Positions 26,934-35,892 of a DNA stretch of 64,000 bases are shown here, in pieces. The stretch covers positions 885,501 through 949,500 of the forward strand of contig NZ_JABXWB010000005.1 in assembly GCF_013375555.1 (NCBI RefSeq). Reading direction: 5' to 3'. The stretch is from Sphingobium sp. EM0848. GTDB taxonomy: Bacteria > Pseudomonadota > Alphaproteobacteria > Sphingomonadales > Sphingomonadaceae. The notes under the pieces were generated by a model that saw only the letters and a program-made list of their open reading frames with translations, had not been told where the DNA came from and ran no database searches. The position numbers were made by a program, and so were the translations under genes. Numbering within the stretch: position 1 is the first letter of the stretch; each line of letters opens with the position of its first letter.

Positions 26934-27760
26934 TGCTTCGTTCCCTGCTTTTCGTGCCGGGCGACCGGCCTGAACGCTTTGCCAAGGCGGCGGCGACCGG
27001 GGCTGACGCCATCATTCTCGATCTGGAAGATTCCGTTGCGCCCGTTGCGAAGGATAGCGCCCGCGCGGCGGTTGCCGACTATCTCGCGGGGCCGCGTCAT
27101 GACCGCTGCTTCGTGCGGCTCAACCCGTTGGACAGTGGGATGACCGAAGACGATCTGGCGGTCGTCCTGCCCGGCCGACCTGATGCGATCGTCTTGCCCA
27201 AGGCGGAGGGAGCCGCCAGCATCCTCCGCTTGCTGGACATGATGGGAGAGGGGCGGGTGCCGGTGCTTCCCATCGCGACCGAAACGCCGACCGCCATTTT
27301 TCAACTCGGCACCTATGCGCAGTGCCGCGATGCGCTGGTGGGCCTGACCTGGGGCGCGGAAGATCTACCCGCCGCCATCGGCGCCAGTTCCTCGCGGGAG
27401 GACGGGGGGCGCTACACGCCCCCCTATGAACTGGCGCGCAGCCTCGTGCTGTTTGGTGCGCACCATGCCGATGTCCCAGCGATCGAGACGGTCTATCCCG
27501 ATTTCCGGGATGAAGCGGGTCTGGCCGCCTATATGGCGCGCGGGCGACGCGATGGTTTCACCGGTATGATGGCGATCCATCCGGCGCAGGTCGCCGCGAT
27601 CAATGCGGCATTCTCGCCCAGCCATGAAGAGATTGCCCATGCGCGTGCGGTCGTAGCCGCATTCGAGGCCAATCCGGGTGCGGGCGTGCTGCAGCTGGAC
27701 GGAAAGATGATCGACGCGCCGCACCTGAAATTGGCGCACCGGCTGCTGTCGCGGATCTGA
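26933..27760 (+). CDS. CitE-like lyase, copy 3
   Basis: 275 aa; ATG 26933 shares one base with the MaoC stop codon. Short CitE form: RSLLFVPGDRPERF at the N-terminus, LDLEDSVAPVAK, ATETPTAIFQL, LTWGAEDLPAAIG and MMAIHPAQVAAI. Closest in style to citramalyl-CoA lyases (Ccl) of itaconate catabolism. Being directly coupled to a MaoC hydratase, it is the likely terminal C-C lyase for the carboxylated intermediate, replacing an HMG-CoA lyase. The reaction is inferred from order. Confidence 0.85.
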   Translation: MLRSLLFVPGDRPERFAKAAATGADAIILDLEDSVAPVAKDSARAAVADYLAGPRHDRCFVRLNPLDSGMTEDDLAVVLPGRPDAIVLPKAEGAASILRLLDMMGEGRVPVLPIATETPTAIFQLGTYAQCRDALVGLTWGAEDLPAAIGASSSREDGGRYTPPYELARSLVLFGAHHADVPAIETVYPDFRDEAGLAAYMARGRRDGFTGMMAIHPAQVAAINAAFSPSHEEIAHARAVVAAFEANPGAGVLQLDGKMIDAPHLKLAHRLLSRI

Positions 27761-27796
27761 CGGCACGGCTCCTCCCCAGGCAGGACAAGGCAGCCT

Positions 27797-28756
27797 ATGG
27801 CCGCAAGCGACGCGAATCAGTTAGGGCCCGACTCAACGGCCGACGAGGTGCTGGAGGGTCTGGATTTGCGCGGGAAGCGCATATTGGTGACTGGCGCATC
27901 GGCCGGTCTGGGTCTGGAAACCGCGCGTGTACTGGCCGCGCATGGCGCCTGGATCGTCGGCGCGGTCCGGAACCCCGACAAGGCCTCCATGATGGCGAAA
28001 ACTGTGCGGGCCGGGGCTGCTGACAGCGGCGGGATGGCGGTCGTGCCGCTTGACCTCGCTTCGCTTTCCAGCGTGCGTCGCTGCGCCGACAGCCTGCTTG
28101 CTGCCGGTGCGCCTTTCGACGTCATCATCGCCAATGCCGGGATCGCGGCCTGTCCGTTCGGGAAAACCGAGGACGGCTTTGAGATGCAATTCGGGACCAA
28201 TCATCTGGGGCATTTCGTTTTGGTGAACCGGATTGCCTCGCTCCTGAAGCCGGGGTCACGCTTGGTCAATCTGAGTTCAGCGAGCCATCGCCATGCAGAC
28301 GTCAATCTTGACGATCCGAATTTCGAGCGCGCAGCCTATACGGAGTTTGGCAGCTATGGCCGCTCGAAAACGGCCAACATTCTCTTCGCCGTCGCATTCG
28401 ATGCGCGCCACAGGCACCGGGGCGTCCGCGCAACCGCAGTCCATCCGGGGCGGATCAGGACCGGCTTTTCCAAGAATATGACCGCCGAGGTTGCGAGCAG
28501 GCTGATCGCCTCGGTGGATGGCAGCCAATCCTATCAGTGGAAATCCGTCCCTCAAGGAGCAGCGACGACGGTCTGGAGTGCGATCGTCGCGTCAGCGGAA
28601 GCTGTGGGCGGGCAATATTGCGAGGACTGTCGCGTCGCTGAAATCGTCCGCGATGATCCCACCATTCGTTCGGGCGTCCGCGCCTATGCCCTCGATCCGC
28701 AAAGAGCCGAGGCGCTTTGGGCCAAGAGCGAAGAAATGGTCGGTGAGCGTTTTTGA
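27797..28756 (+). CDS. SDR, retinol-dehydrogenase-like
   Basis: 319 aa. RILVTGASAGLGLETARVL cofactor loop at about residue 30, NAGIA, and YGRSK catalytic residues at about 193-197, with the SSASH serine. N-terminal extension of ~25 residues and a long C-terminal part with CEDCRV. This retinol-dehydrogenase/WW-oxidoreductase-like SDR group acts on large hydrophobic alcohols. Last gene of the carboxylase run, ending at a GGCCGGG hairpin. Confidence 0.85.
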   Translation: MAASDANQLGPDSTADEVLEGLDLRGKRILVTGASAGLGLETARVLAAHGAWIVGAVRNPDKASMMAKTVRAGAADSGGMAVVPLDLASLSSVRRCADSLLAAGAPFDVIIANAGIAACPFGKTEDGFEMQFGTNHLGHFVLVNRIASLLKPGSRLVNLSSASHRHADVNLDDPNFERAAYTEFGSYGRSKTANILFAVAFDARHRHRGVRATAVHPGRIRTGFSKNMTAEVASRLIASVDGSQSYQWKSVPQGAATTVWSAIVASAEAVGGQYCEDCRVAEIVRDDPTIRSGVRAYALDPQRAEALWAKSEEMVGERF

Positions 28757-28787
28757 AGGCCGGGGCGCAGCGATCCGGACCCGGCCT
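28757..28787. terminator. Hairpin between convergent SDR genes
   Basis: AGGCCGGG (28757-28764) pairs with CCCGGCCT (28780-28787) around a 15-nt loop, immediately after the plus-strand SDR stop and before the minus-strand SDR stop. No T-run is present. Confidence 0.5.
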
Positions 28788-28798
28788 CCCGATCTTCG

Positions 28799-29530
28799 TT
28801 AGAGCAGGACGCCGCCGTCCACGACGATTTCCGATCCGACCAGATAGCTGGCCGCATCGGAGGCCAGAAACAGGAATGCCTGGGCGACTTCCTCGGGCTC
28901 TCCAAGGCGGGCGAGGGGAATCATCGGCTCATATTTCGCTATGGTTTCCGGCGTATTGGTGGCGGCATGCATGGGTGTTTTGGCCATGCCGGGGATCACG
29001 CTGTTGACCCGGATGCCTGCACGGGCCAATTCCGCCGCCGCACATCCACTAAGCCCCCGCAGCGCCCATTTGCTCGTCGAATAGGCCAGCGCGCCGGGCT
29101 GAATGCGAACGCCGTTGCCGGAACCAAGGTTGATGACCGCGCCCTTGCCGGACGCTTTCAGCGCGGCGAATGCCGCTTTCATGCCCAGCATCGGGCCAAG
29201 CGTATTGATGCGGAAGCTGCGCTCCATCTCCGCGACACTCGTTTCCATCAAGGGCTTCACATCGCGAATGGCGGCACTGTTGACCAATATGTCAAGGCGC
29301 CCGAATTGCGACAGCGCCTTGCTGACGACCTCTTCCCAGCCCGCTTCGTCCGTCACGTCATGTCTGCAAAATATGGCGGAATCGCCCAGTTCGGCCGCGA
29401 TCGACGTGCCATCCTGAATGTCGGTCATCACGACCCTTGCGCCTTCAGCGACGAAAAGCCGGGCGCCCGCTTCGCCCAGACCGCTGGCAGCGCCGGTGAT
29501 GATGGCCACTTTTCCTTCAAGGCGTTTCAT
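28799..29530 (-). CDS. SDR, FabG/3-alpha(20-beta)-hydroxysteroid dehydrogenase-like
   Basis: 243 aa. TGAASGLGEAGARLF cofactor loop, NSAA instead of NNAG, YSTSK catalytic pair and a C-terminal GSEIVVDGGV typical of tetrameric classical SDRs. Likely oxidises a secondary alcohol of the substrate. Transcribed leftward after the two MaoC genes, with a 132-nt spacer that contains no obvious gene. Confidence 0.87.
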   Translation of the reverse strand: MKRLEGKVAIITGAASGLGEAGARLFVAEGARVVMTDIQDGTSIAAELGDSAIFCRHDVTDEAGWEEVVSKALSQFGRLDILVNSAAIRDVKPLMETSVAEMERSFRINTLGPMLGMKAAFAALKASGKGAVINLGSGNGVRIQPGALAYSTSKWALRGLSGCAAAELARAGIRVNSVIPGMAKTPMHAATNTPETIAKYEPMIPLARLGEPEEVAQAFLFLASDAASYLVGSEIVVDGGVLL

Positions 29531-29662
29531 TCAACTCTCCTAGTCGCATAGGAAGGGGCAATGCCCGATCTGCCCTGTCCGGCGGGCGGGCTGCCGCGTC
29601 AACCATATGGGGAGGGAACCTATCGGCTCTGATACTGAAAGCCCCCTCTCGCAAATGCTGGG

Positions 29663-30148
29663 TCATTTATCGGCCCAATGGCTGCGCCGCTTGATCAGCG
29701 CCCGGCGATCGACCTGGGCGATGACCTCGTCGCGCTGGTTCACTCCGTAATGGCGGAACTCAACGATCCCCGCATCCTCGCGATCGCTGTCTTCTCTGCT
29801 CAGGACTTCGGAATAGGCATAAAGCGTGTCGCCGTGGAACACCGGGCCGGACAGCTTGATATTGTTCAGGGACAATTCCGCCAGCGCGTTCTCGATACAG
29901 TCCTGCGACGCAAGCCCAAGGACAAGTGAGAAGTTCACGCCGCCATAGCACAGGATTTTGCCATAAGCGGTCGATTCCATGACATGTTCGTTGAAATGGC
30001 CTTCCGCCGTATTCAGCACCAGATTGGTCGTCATGACGTTTTCGAGCGGCGTGACGGTCTTGCCTCGGGCATGGCGCATCACGGCGCCAATCTCGAAATC
30101 CTCGAAATAATTATAATTGCCGGTGAGTTGCGAGAGCCGGGCCTTCAT
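29663..30148 (-). CDS. MaoC-family hydratase, subunit B of an overlapping pair
   Basis: 161 aa hotdog protein. The active-site region reads NTAEGHFNEHV: a histidine is present, but the GDxNP part is missing. Overall it resembles 2-methylfumaryl/mesaconyl-CoA hydratase-type domains (FEDFEIGAVMRHARGKTVT). Its ATG overlaps the stop of the upstream MaoC gene by four bases (ATGA, 30145-30148). Two partly degenerate single-hotdog proteins made in strict coupling suggest a heterodimer. Confidence 0.82.
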   Translation of the reverse strand: MKARLSQLTGNYNYFEDFEIGAVMRHARGKTVTPLENVMTTNLVLNTAEGHFNEHVMESTAYGKILCYGGVNFSLVLGLASQDCIENALAELSLNNIKLSGPVFHGDTLYAYSEVLSREDSDREDAGIVEFRHYGVNQRDEVIAQVDRRALIKRRSHWADK

Positions 30149-30642
30149 GCACCTTCTCCTGGATTGCGAAGGAACGAGAGGTTGGAACGACGGAAACTGA
30201 TGATGCGTTCTCCATCACTGTCGAACCCTTCGGTCCGCCACGTTACGATGCCGTTCCGGGGGTTGCTTGAGGACAGGCGTTTTTCCAAAGTCTCCGTCTG
30301 GGCGACGACGGTCGTGCCCGGATAGATCGGGTGATCGTAGACCAGATCATAGACGCCCAGAAACGGCCCACCGCCTTCGCTGCAATCTTCGACCGACATG
30401 CCCAGCACGACGTTGAACAGGAATTGGGGATTGACGACGATGTCGGGATGGCCGTGGGCCTTGGCATAGTCCCGGTTGAAATAGAGGGGATTGTAGCACA
30501 GATAGAGGAGGGAGAAGTTGACGGTATCGCTCTCCGTGATCGTGCGGCCCCAATGATGCACGAACCGCTGGCCAACTTCAAAATCCTCATAGGATCGGCC
30601 TTTCCGCATCAGCTTGGCCCGTTGTCTGAAATCATCTGGCAT
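30145..30642 (-). CDS. MaoC-family hydratase, subunit A of an overlapping pair
   Basis: 165 aa. YEDFEVGQRFVHHWGRTITESDTV begins the hotdog; the motif YNPLYFNRDYAKA has Tyr where the catalytic His of GDxNPLH is expected. Alone it looks catalytically incomplete, while its partner at 29663 keeps a His but lacks the Asp/Asn part. First gene of a leftward operon whose promoter lies in the 294-bp region shared with the IclR gene. Confidence 0.82.
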   Translation of the reverse strand: MPDDFRQRAKLMRKGRSYEDFEVGQRFVHHWGRTITESDTVNFSLLYLCYNPLYFNRDYAKAHGHPDIVVNPQFLFNVVLGMSVEDCSEGGGPFLGVYDLVYDHPIYPGTTVVAQTETLEKRLSSSNPRNGIVTWRTEGFDSDGERIISFRRSNLSFLRNPGEGA

Positions 30643-30805
30643 ATTCAGTCCCTAAATCATGCATGCGAACGGATATTATAGGCGCTCTTTCCCCTGCATG
30701 CCGCGCCTTCGATCGCGCCAGACGGGGCGGTATTCCAAGGCGACGCGTGCGACCTGTCCTGTCGAAATGCGCGCGGTCATGCATCACATCGCTCGAGCAT
30801 CCCTG

Positions 30806-30834
30806 ATAGGTCAAGAAAAAATGGATTTACCTAT
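30806..30834. promoter_or_regulatory. ATAGGT-N17-ACCTAT inverted repeat in MaoC/IclR divergent region
   Basis: ATAGGT at 30806-30811 and ACCTAT at 30829-30834 flank an A-rich spacer in the 294-bp region (30643-30936) between the leftward MaoC operon and the rightward IclR gene. A second candidate, GTTGCGAAAC, is at 30874-30883. IclR-type regulators usually bind in their own divergent promoter region, so one of these is the likely operator. No gene is seen in the region. Confidence 0.4.
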
Positions 30835-30936
30835 TCATAATGCGGATGGCGCTTGCGATGATGTCGCTATTCTGTTGCGAAACGGACGTTCGGCAGTTAG
30901 GCTGAAACGCCCGGGCGGCAAGGAAACCAGGAGGAT

Positions 30937-31764
30937 ATGGTGGAAGACCAGGAAGGCGATTCGCCGATCAAGTCGGTCAGAAAGGCGATCGAAGTTCTGG
31001 AAGCCGTGGCAAATGCCCGCAGGCCGTTGAGGATCGGAGAGATCTCGGCGAAGCTGGGCATGTCCCAGAGTGCGGTGTCGCGCATCGTCGCGACGCTGTC
31101 GAAGGCGGAAATGATCTATCAGGATGACGAGTCCGGGCGCTGCTATCCCGGCCTGGGGCTCGCGGTCCTGGGGGCCTGCGCCTTGGGTCGCCGCAATCTG
31201 GATCGAATTGCCGGTCCGATCATGGATGAAATCGCCGCCCGGACCGGATTTTATGTGGGACTGGGCCGCCTGAGCAAGGGCAAGGTCGTGGTCATGCGGT
31301 CGCTGCCTACGCCCATGATGCAGCGCGATGTCGCGTTGACAGTGGTGGCTCCCATCCATGCCTGCGCGCCGGGCAAGATACTGGCCAGTGGCATGACGGA
31401 TTCGGCCGTCGCCACTCTGCTTGTGACCTATGGCATGGACCCGATAACCACAAAAACGATTACGGAGCCTCAACTGTTTCTCGAAGTCGTTGAAGCTGTC
31501 CGCCAGAATGGCTTTGCCCTTGATGAGGAAGAAGGCGGGCACAATTATATGCATGTCGCCGTTCCGATCATGGATCATAATGGCGATATCGTGGCATCGC
31601 TGTCAGCGGGGGGTGTGCTCGCGCAGGTGGTCGAAGGGGATTTGGCGGGTTTGCTTCAGGCCTTGAACCATGGTGCGCTGCGCATCTCGCGTGAGCTGGA
31701 CTATCCAGGTGAGCTCCCCATCAATGTCGAAGCGTTGCGCAAGGAAGTTGTAAAGGCAGGTTAG
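30937..31764 (+). CDS. IclR-family transcriptional regulator 1
   Basis: 275 aa; AGGAGG at 30929-30934, ATG 30937. N-terminal winged helix (IKSVRKAIEVLEAVANARRP; helix-turn-helix IGEISAKLGMSQSAVSRIV), then the GAF-like IclR effector domain (APIHACAPGKILAS; GGHNYMHVAVPIMD). IclR proteins commonly repress or activate divergent aromatic/acid catabolic operons in response to a pathway intermediate. Likely controls the MaoC operon and perhaps the carboxylase region. Confidence 0.9.
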   Translation: MVEDQEGDSPIKSVRKAIEVLEAVANARRPLRIGEISAKLGMSQSAVSRIVATLSKAEMIYQDDESGRCYPGLGLAVLGACALGRRNLDRIAGPIMDEIAARTGFYVGLGRLSKGKVVVMRSLPTPMMQRDVALTVVAPIHACAPGKILASGMTDSAVATLLVTYGMDPITTKTITEPQLFLEVVEAVRQNGFALDEEEGGHNYMHVAVPIMDHNGDIVASLSAGGVLAQVVEGDLAGLLQALNHGALRISRELDYPGELPINVEALRKEVVKAG

Positions 31765-31974
31765 TCTGCACCAGGCAGATCGACTCTGCTTATGGGTGAA
31801 TTTTCAGCGGCAATGTTGAAGTCGTTGGAAAATTCTTCGTGATCTGGATAAAAATTGCTTTTTGATGTGCTCGACTTAAACCGGCATACTACATTTTGAT
31901 CGATTGACGATCTTCAGTGGCAACCATCGTTCGGGCTTTTTCGAGGCATCGTCCCGACGAGGGCGGTTCGCGAC

Positions 31975-33183
31975 ATGCTGTCGCATCCCAGGAGAAGGAA
32001 AAATAACTTGGCACAATTGCGCGAAATCGGTTGGTCGGCAGCGCCGCCGCAGCAGAGCGTTGCCTTTGGCATCCCGATGGCCGAGGCGTTGGCCGAAGCC
32101 GTTCGCCGCCTGTCCATGGACCGTGTGGTGGTGGTCACGGCCAACAGCCTCGCCCGCCCGGGAGGGCTGGCGGAGAAGGTTGCCGCAGCGCTCGGACCCA
32201 AATTCCATTCCATGGTTTCGGGCATCCGTCCCCATTCGCCGCGTGCGGAAGTTATTCGGGTGGCCGAGGCGCTGAAGGGCGCCGGCGGCGTCGTGACGAT
32301 CGGTGGAGGGTCGGTTTGCGACACGGTCAAGGCTGCGCGCCTGTGCGTGGCAAACGCCATTGAGGAGGCGGACGACATCGACCGGCTGCGTCCCTATAAC
32401 CGCGTCGATGATGGCAGTTATGGACCGGTGAAGTCGCCAACCTTGCCCTTCGTCGCGATCGCGACTGCGCTGTCGGCCAGCGAGTTCACATCGGGGGCGG
32501 GGATCACTGATGAACGCGGCCCGGTCAAGCGAGTCTATGTCTATCCGCAGCTTGGACCGGACATCGTCATTCTCGATCCGGAAATGACGGTCCAGACACC
32601 GCCCAGTCTTTGGTTCTCCACCGGGATGCGGGCTGTCGACCATGCGGTCGAGACCTGGTGCTCGATCAATCCCAATCCGCTGTCGGATGCCTATTCGCTT
32701 CGCGCCGCGCAACTGCTGATCGTGTCGCTCAAGCAGGTGTTCGATGATCCGAACGACATGAATGCGCGGCTGGACTGCATGAAGGGATCGTGGCTTTCGA
32801 TCCTTGGGCCGGCGTCGGGCGGTGTCAAGGCGGGGGCCAGTCACGGCATCGGTCATGCCCTGGGCGGCACTGCGGGGATGTCGCATGGGGATACGTCCTG
32901 TGTGATGCTCCCCCATGTACTGCGCTTCAATGAGGAGGTAAATGGCGCGAGGCAAGCGGTGATCGCTGCCATGATCGGTGAGCCTTCCAGAAGGCTGGGC
33001 GACATAGTGGGTGATCTTGTCGCCCATCTTGGCCTGCCGGGTCGCCTGCGCGATGCCGACATATCGCGGGACGTGCTGCCGGCTGTCGCTGATGCGGCAA
33101 TCCATGATTCCTATGTCGCGGCCAACCCACGTTCGATCTCGTCCGTGTCGGAAGTCAGGAGGATCCTGGAGGATGCATGGTGA
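31975..33183 (+). CDS. Iron-containing alcohol dehydrogenase / maleylacetate reductase-like
   Basis: About 402 aa from ATG 31975; a TTG at 32008 preceded by AGGAGAAGGA gives a 391-aa product and has the better ribosome site. Fe-ADH fold: VVTIGGGSVCDTVKA (dinucleotide site) and metal ligands in DHAVETW and SHGIGHALGG. Oxidises an alcohol or reduces a maleylacetate-like keto acid. The 210-nt gap before it is AT-richer, contains GAATTTTC/GAAAATTC arms (31798-31835) and probably its promoter. Ends at a strong hairpin. Confidence 0.85.
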   Translation: MLSHPRRRKNNLAQLREIGWSAAPPQQSVAFGIPMAEALAEAVRRLSMDRVVVVTANSLARPGGLAEKVAAALGPKFHSMVSGIRPHSPRAEVIRVAEALKGAGGVVTIGGGSVCDTVKAARLCVANAIEEADDIDRLRPYNRVDDGSYGPVKSPTLPFVAIATALSASEFTSGAGITDERGPVKRVYVYPQLGPDIVILDPEMTVQTPPSLWFSTGMRAVDHAVETWCSINPNPLSDAYSLRAAQLLIVSLKQVFDDPNDMNARLDCMKGSWLSILGPASGGVKAGASHGIGHALGGTAGMSHGDTSCVMLPHVLRFNEEVNGARQAVIAAMIGEPSRRLGDIVGDLVAHLGLPGRLRDADISRDVLPAVADAAIHDSYVAANPRSISSVSEVRRILEDAW

Positions 33184-33237
33184 TCTAAGGAGCTGAAGAG
33201 ATGCGCGCGTCGATGACATCATTGGCGCGCAGCAAAT

Positions 33238-33277
33238 AGCGGCCGATCTTACGATATAAGATCGGCCGCTCTTGTTA
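33238..33277. terminator. 14-bp perfect-stem bidirectional terminator
   Basis: AGCGGCCGATCTTA (33238-33251) pairs perfectly with TAAGATCGGCCGCT (33257-33270) around CGATA, followed by CTTGTT on plus. It separates the Fe-ADH gene from the convergent LLM gene and is the longest perfect hairpin I saw in the window. Confidence 0.85.
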
Positions 33278-33291
33278 ATGGTTGGAATGTT

Positions 33292-34419
33292 TTAGCGATG
33301 CTCTGTGGGCGGGACAAAAGGAGCGCGCATCCCAGCGGTTTCGAGCAGAGGGATCACTTCCTCGATGAAGCGCGTCAAGCCATCTTCGAAATCGAACCAT
33401 GAGAACAGCACGCCGTCAATTCCGCGCTCGCTCAGTTCGATCAGGCTGTCGGCAATATCCTGCGCTGTTCCAACGACCGGAGGCCCGCCGCAGCTCACAT
33501 CAACCCTATTGAACTTGGCATTTCCGCCCTTGATGTCGCGGGATTCAGCATTGATCCCCTTGAGCCAGGCGTCGACGCTCTCGACATCTTCATGTTCGTT
33601 TGCAAAATAGTTCAGGAACTTTTCCGCTTCATCCCGGGTCGAGCGCTGCACAATGGGAATCTGGGTCCAAACAGCGAGATCCCGACCGAACTCCTCGCGC
33701 GCAAGTGTCTTGTAGCTTGCGATCGTATCCTTATCGAGACCGGCGTAGACGAAGGCTGCGTCGGCATATTCGGCCGCGAAACGCTGGCCCCGCGCCGATA
33801 CGGCGGCGTTCAGGATCGGCGGACCGCCATTTTGCACGGGTTGGGGACGCGAAATCGCCCCCTTCAACTTTAGGAAATCGCCCTGGAAGTCGATTTCGTC
33901 ATGTTCGGTCCACAACCTTTTTACGACGGTCAGCCATTCCTCAAGATATTCGTAACGCCGGTCATGCTCGTCCAGGTTGAAGCCGAACATCTCGAACTCC
34001 GACCGGTTCCAGCCCCCCACCACATTGAGGCCAAAGCGCCCGCCGGAAATATGATCGATCGTAGCGCCCTGTTTTGCGACCAGAAGCGGATGAACCATCG
34101 GGGCATGGGAGGTTGAAAACAGTGTGCTGTAGTTCGTCGCCATCGCCAGCGCGGCACCCCAGGCGAATGGATCGAGCACGACATGGCCGCGATGATCGGG
34201 ATTGCCCGCCAGCGGCCCGCGCCACCGCGCCAGTGCCAGCAGCGCTTCGAACCCAGCACCGTCAGCCATCGTGGCGGCCTTGAGCGCATTGGACCAGGAC
34301 GGCTGGAAAGCCTCCGGCGCGCTTGTGTGCATCGATCCGACGGTGTTCGTGGCGAATGTCCCGATCTTCAACTTGTTCTGGTTGAAAATCGCATTTTCGC
34401 GCCGATTATTGATAGACAA
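33292..34419 (-). CDS. LLM-class flavin-dependent oxidoreductase
   Basis: 375 aa bacterial-luciferase-like TIM barrel. Blocks: IGTFATNTVGS, TSHAPMVHPLLVAKQ, GGRFGLNVVGGWNRSEFEMFG (flavin/phosphate region), ISRPQPVQNGGPPIL. Members are FMNH2- or F420-dependent monooxygenases acting on terpenoids, sulfonates or amines. The GWNRSEFEMFG form is that of FMN-dependent alkanesulfonate/camphor-type enzymes. No flavin reductase gene lies nearby. Its own upstream palindrome at 34441 suggests separate control. Confidence 0.85.
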   Translation of the reverse strand: MSINNRRENAIFNQNKLKIGTFATNTVGSMHTSAPEAFQPSWSNALKAATMADGAGFEALLALARWRGPLAGNPDHRGHVVLDPFAWGAALAMATNYSTLFSTSHAPMVHPLLVAKQGATIDHISGGRFGLNVVGGWNRSEFEMFGFNLDEHDRRYEYLEEWLTVVKRLWTEHDEIDFQGDFLKLKGAISRPQPVQNGGPPILNAAVSARGQRFAAEYADAAFVYAGLDKDTIASYKTLAREEFGRDLAVWTQIPIVQRSTRDEAEKFLNYFANEHEDVESVDAWLKGINAESRDIKGGNAKFNRVDVSCGGPPVVGTAQDIADSLIELSERGIDGVLFSWFDFEDGLTRFIEEVIPLLETAGMRAPFVPPTEHR

Positions 34420-34720
34420 GAGCCTCTCTCCATAAACAACCCAAGCTATGCATCCATGCTTGGACCTCAGACTTAAACAGGCCTCACATTGCGTCGCCGA
34501 TTGACATGATAGGAGTAGTGCAACGGGGAAAAGAAGCGCCTGTCAATAATGCGGGGCATATCCCGACCTGCGTGTGTCCTGTTGCGCGCATCGCCAATGA
34601 TCTCCTGCGGCGTCGCAAGTGCGATGCCCGTGTCCCGGCGGAGGAGATAGGTTTCGAGTGTCGCGCCGGTTCGGTCCGAAGGCTGCTTGGCCGGGTCTTG
34701 CAACCCGGCCATTCGCCTGC
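34420..34720. promoter_or_regulatory. 301-bp gap with CCAAGC-N11-GCTTGG palindrome and a hairpin
   Basis: No convincing gene; the small frames here are antisense artefacts. CCAAGC (34441-34446) and GCTTGG (34458-34463) form an inverted repeat 22-44 nt before the LLM start, a good operator position. At 34689-34710 GGCCGGGT/ACCCGGCC makes an 8-bp hairpin just past the dehydratase stop, probably ending the ligase operon. Confidence 0.45.
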
Positions 34721-35869
34721 TTATCGGACGCGCGAGGGCAGTTCGGCGACCGAGGTGCCGAAGGCCGATACTTCGCCACGGTGGGTCTTCGCGTTCTGCT
34801 GGATCTCGACATATTTCTTGCCGTTGTCCTCGAACTTGCGGATCACCGAGCCGTCGATGAAGATCACATCGCCATCCGGATTGTGACGCCGGATCTGGCA
34901 TTTCGACTTGTGGAGGAAGCCGTCGTCGCCGATCCAGTTGGTGGCATGATGGGTCAGCCAGCTGCAACGTTCCGGACCATAGTCATAGGCGCCCGGCGCC
35001 CCGACATCGAGCGCGAACTGTTCGTCCCAGTGGACGCGCTCGGGGCAATCGGGCACGTTGAAGCGGTTCTTGATGCCCAGGCCCGGATGCGCCTGTTGCA
35101 TCTTCCACGCCATCTTGTTGGCGCGGATGTAGAGGCCGCCCCAGCCCTGCGCATAGGCGATGAAGCCGGTGACGGTCATCGGCCCCTTGATCATGGTCGG
35201 CAGGACATCGCCTTCGTTCACATCCTCCCAGTAACGTGGTGTGGCGCCCCGGACTTCCTCGGCCCCGTAATATTTGGAGAATTCCGCGAGCTGCTCTTCG
35301 GTGAAGGGTTCGACGCGACCGCGCGCCTCGGTATATTTGGTACCGCGCTCACGGGCCTCATCGCGGTCGGTGCGGAACACCCAGCTGTCAGCTTCGGAGA
35401 CAAGGTCGCCATGCTGGTTGTAGAAATCGACATGGTAGATTTGCTGGAAGGAGCGGCCGGCGAACCTGGTCTGGTGTTCGATCAGATCCTTGAGATAGGC
35501 CACGGTCGAAATCGTGTCGTTGCGCAGGACGGGCTTGTGCCAGGTCCAGTCCGCACCGGCCCACATGGCATGCACGCCCGACAGGCCGCCCGAATAGCCG
35601 GAAATGATACGGCTGGTCGAGAATAGGAAGCTCGGTAGCGCGACGAGCGAACCATATTTGGTCTTTTCCGCATAAGCGGGGTCGGTCCACAACGGATTGT
35701 CGTCGCCGATGCCATGGGCGTAGTGGCGGATCGCGTCGCGCGACGCTTCATAGTTCCAGGGTTCGACCGAATTCTCGATCTTGACGCCGATGCGCTTGCG
35801 CAGGTCGGCCAGGCCGTCCTCGGTAATCTTGGGGAAGCGGGCTTCCCGGTTTTCTAAGATGGATGCCAT
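34721..35869 (-). CDS. Double-hotdog acyl dehydratase (MaoC / FAS1-like dehydratase)
   Basis: 382 aa, two hotdog units: N-terminal with YEASRDAIRHYAHGIGDDNPLWTDPAYA (the GDDNPLW variant of the hydratase motif) and C-terminal with HATNWIGDDGFLHKSKC. Start ATG 35869 has AAGGAGAG at good spacing. Such fused double-hotdog enzymes hydrate bulky 2-enoyl-CoAs. It is 23 nt downstream of the CoA-ligase gene, so activation and hydration are co-expressed. Confidence 0.82.
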   Translation of the reverse strand: MASILENREARFPKITEDGLADLRKRIGVKIENSVEPWNYEASRDAIRHYAHGIGDDNPLWTDPAYAEKTKYGSLVALPSFLFSTSRIISGYSGGLSGVHAMWAGADWTWHKPVLRNDTISTVAYLKDLIEHQTRFAGRSFQQIYHVDFYNQHGDLVSEADSWVFRTDRDEARERGTKYTEARGRVEPFTEEQLAEFSKYYGAEEVRGATPRYWEDVNEGDVLPTMIKGPMTVTGFIAYAQGWGGLYIRANKMAWKMQQAHPGLGIKNRFNVPDCPERVHWDEQFALDVGAPGAYDYGPERCSWLTHHATNWIGDDGFLHKSKCQIRRHNPDGDVIFIDGSVIRKFEDNGKKYVEIQQNAKTHRGEVSAFGTSVAELPSRVR

Positions 35870-35892
35870 TTTTCTCTCCTTGAAAATGATGT

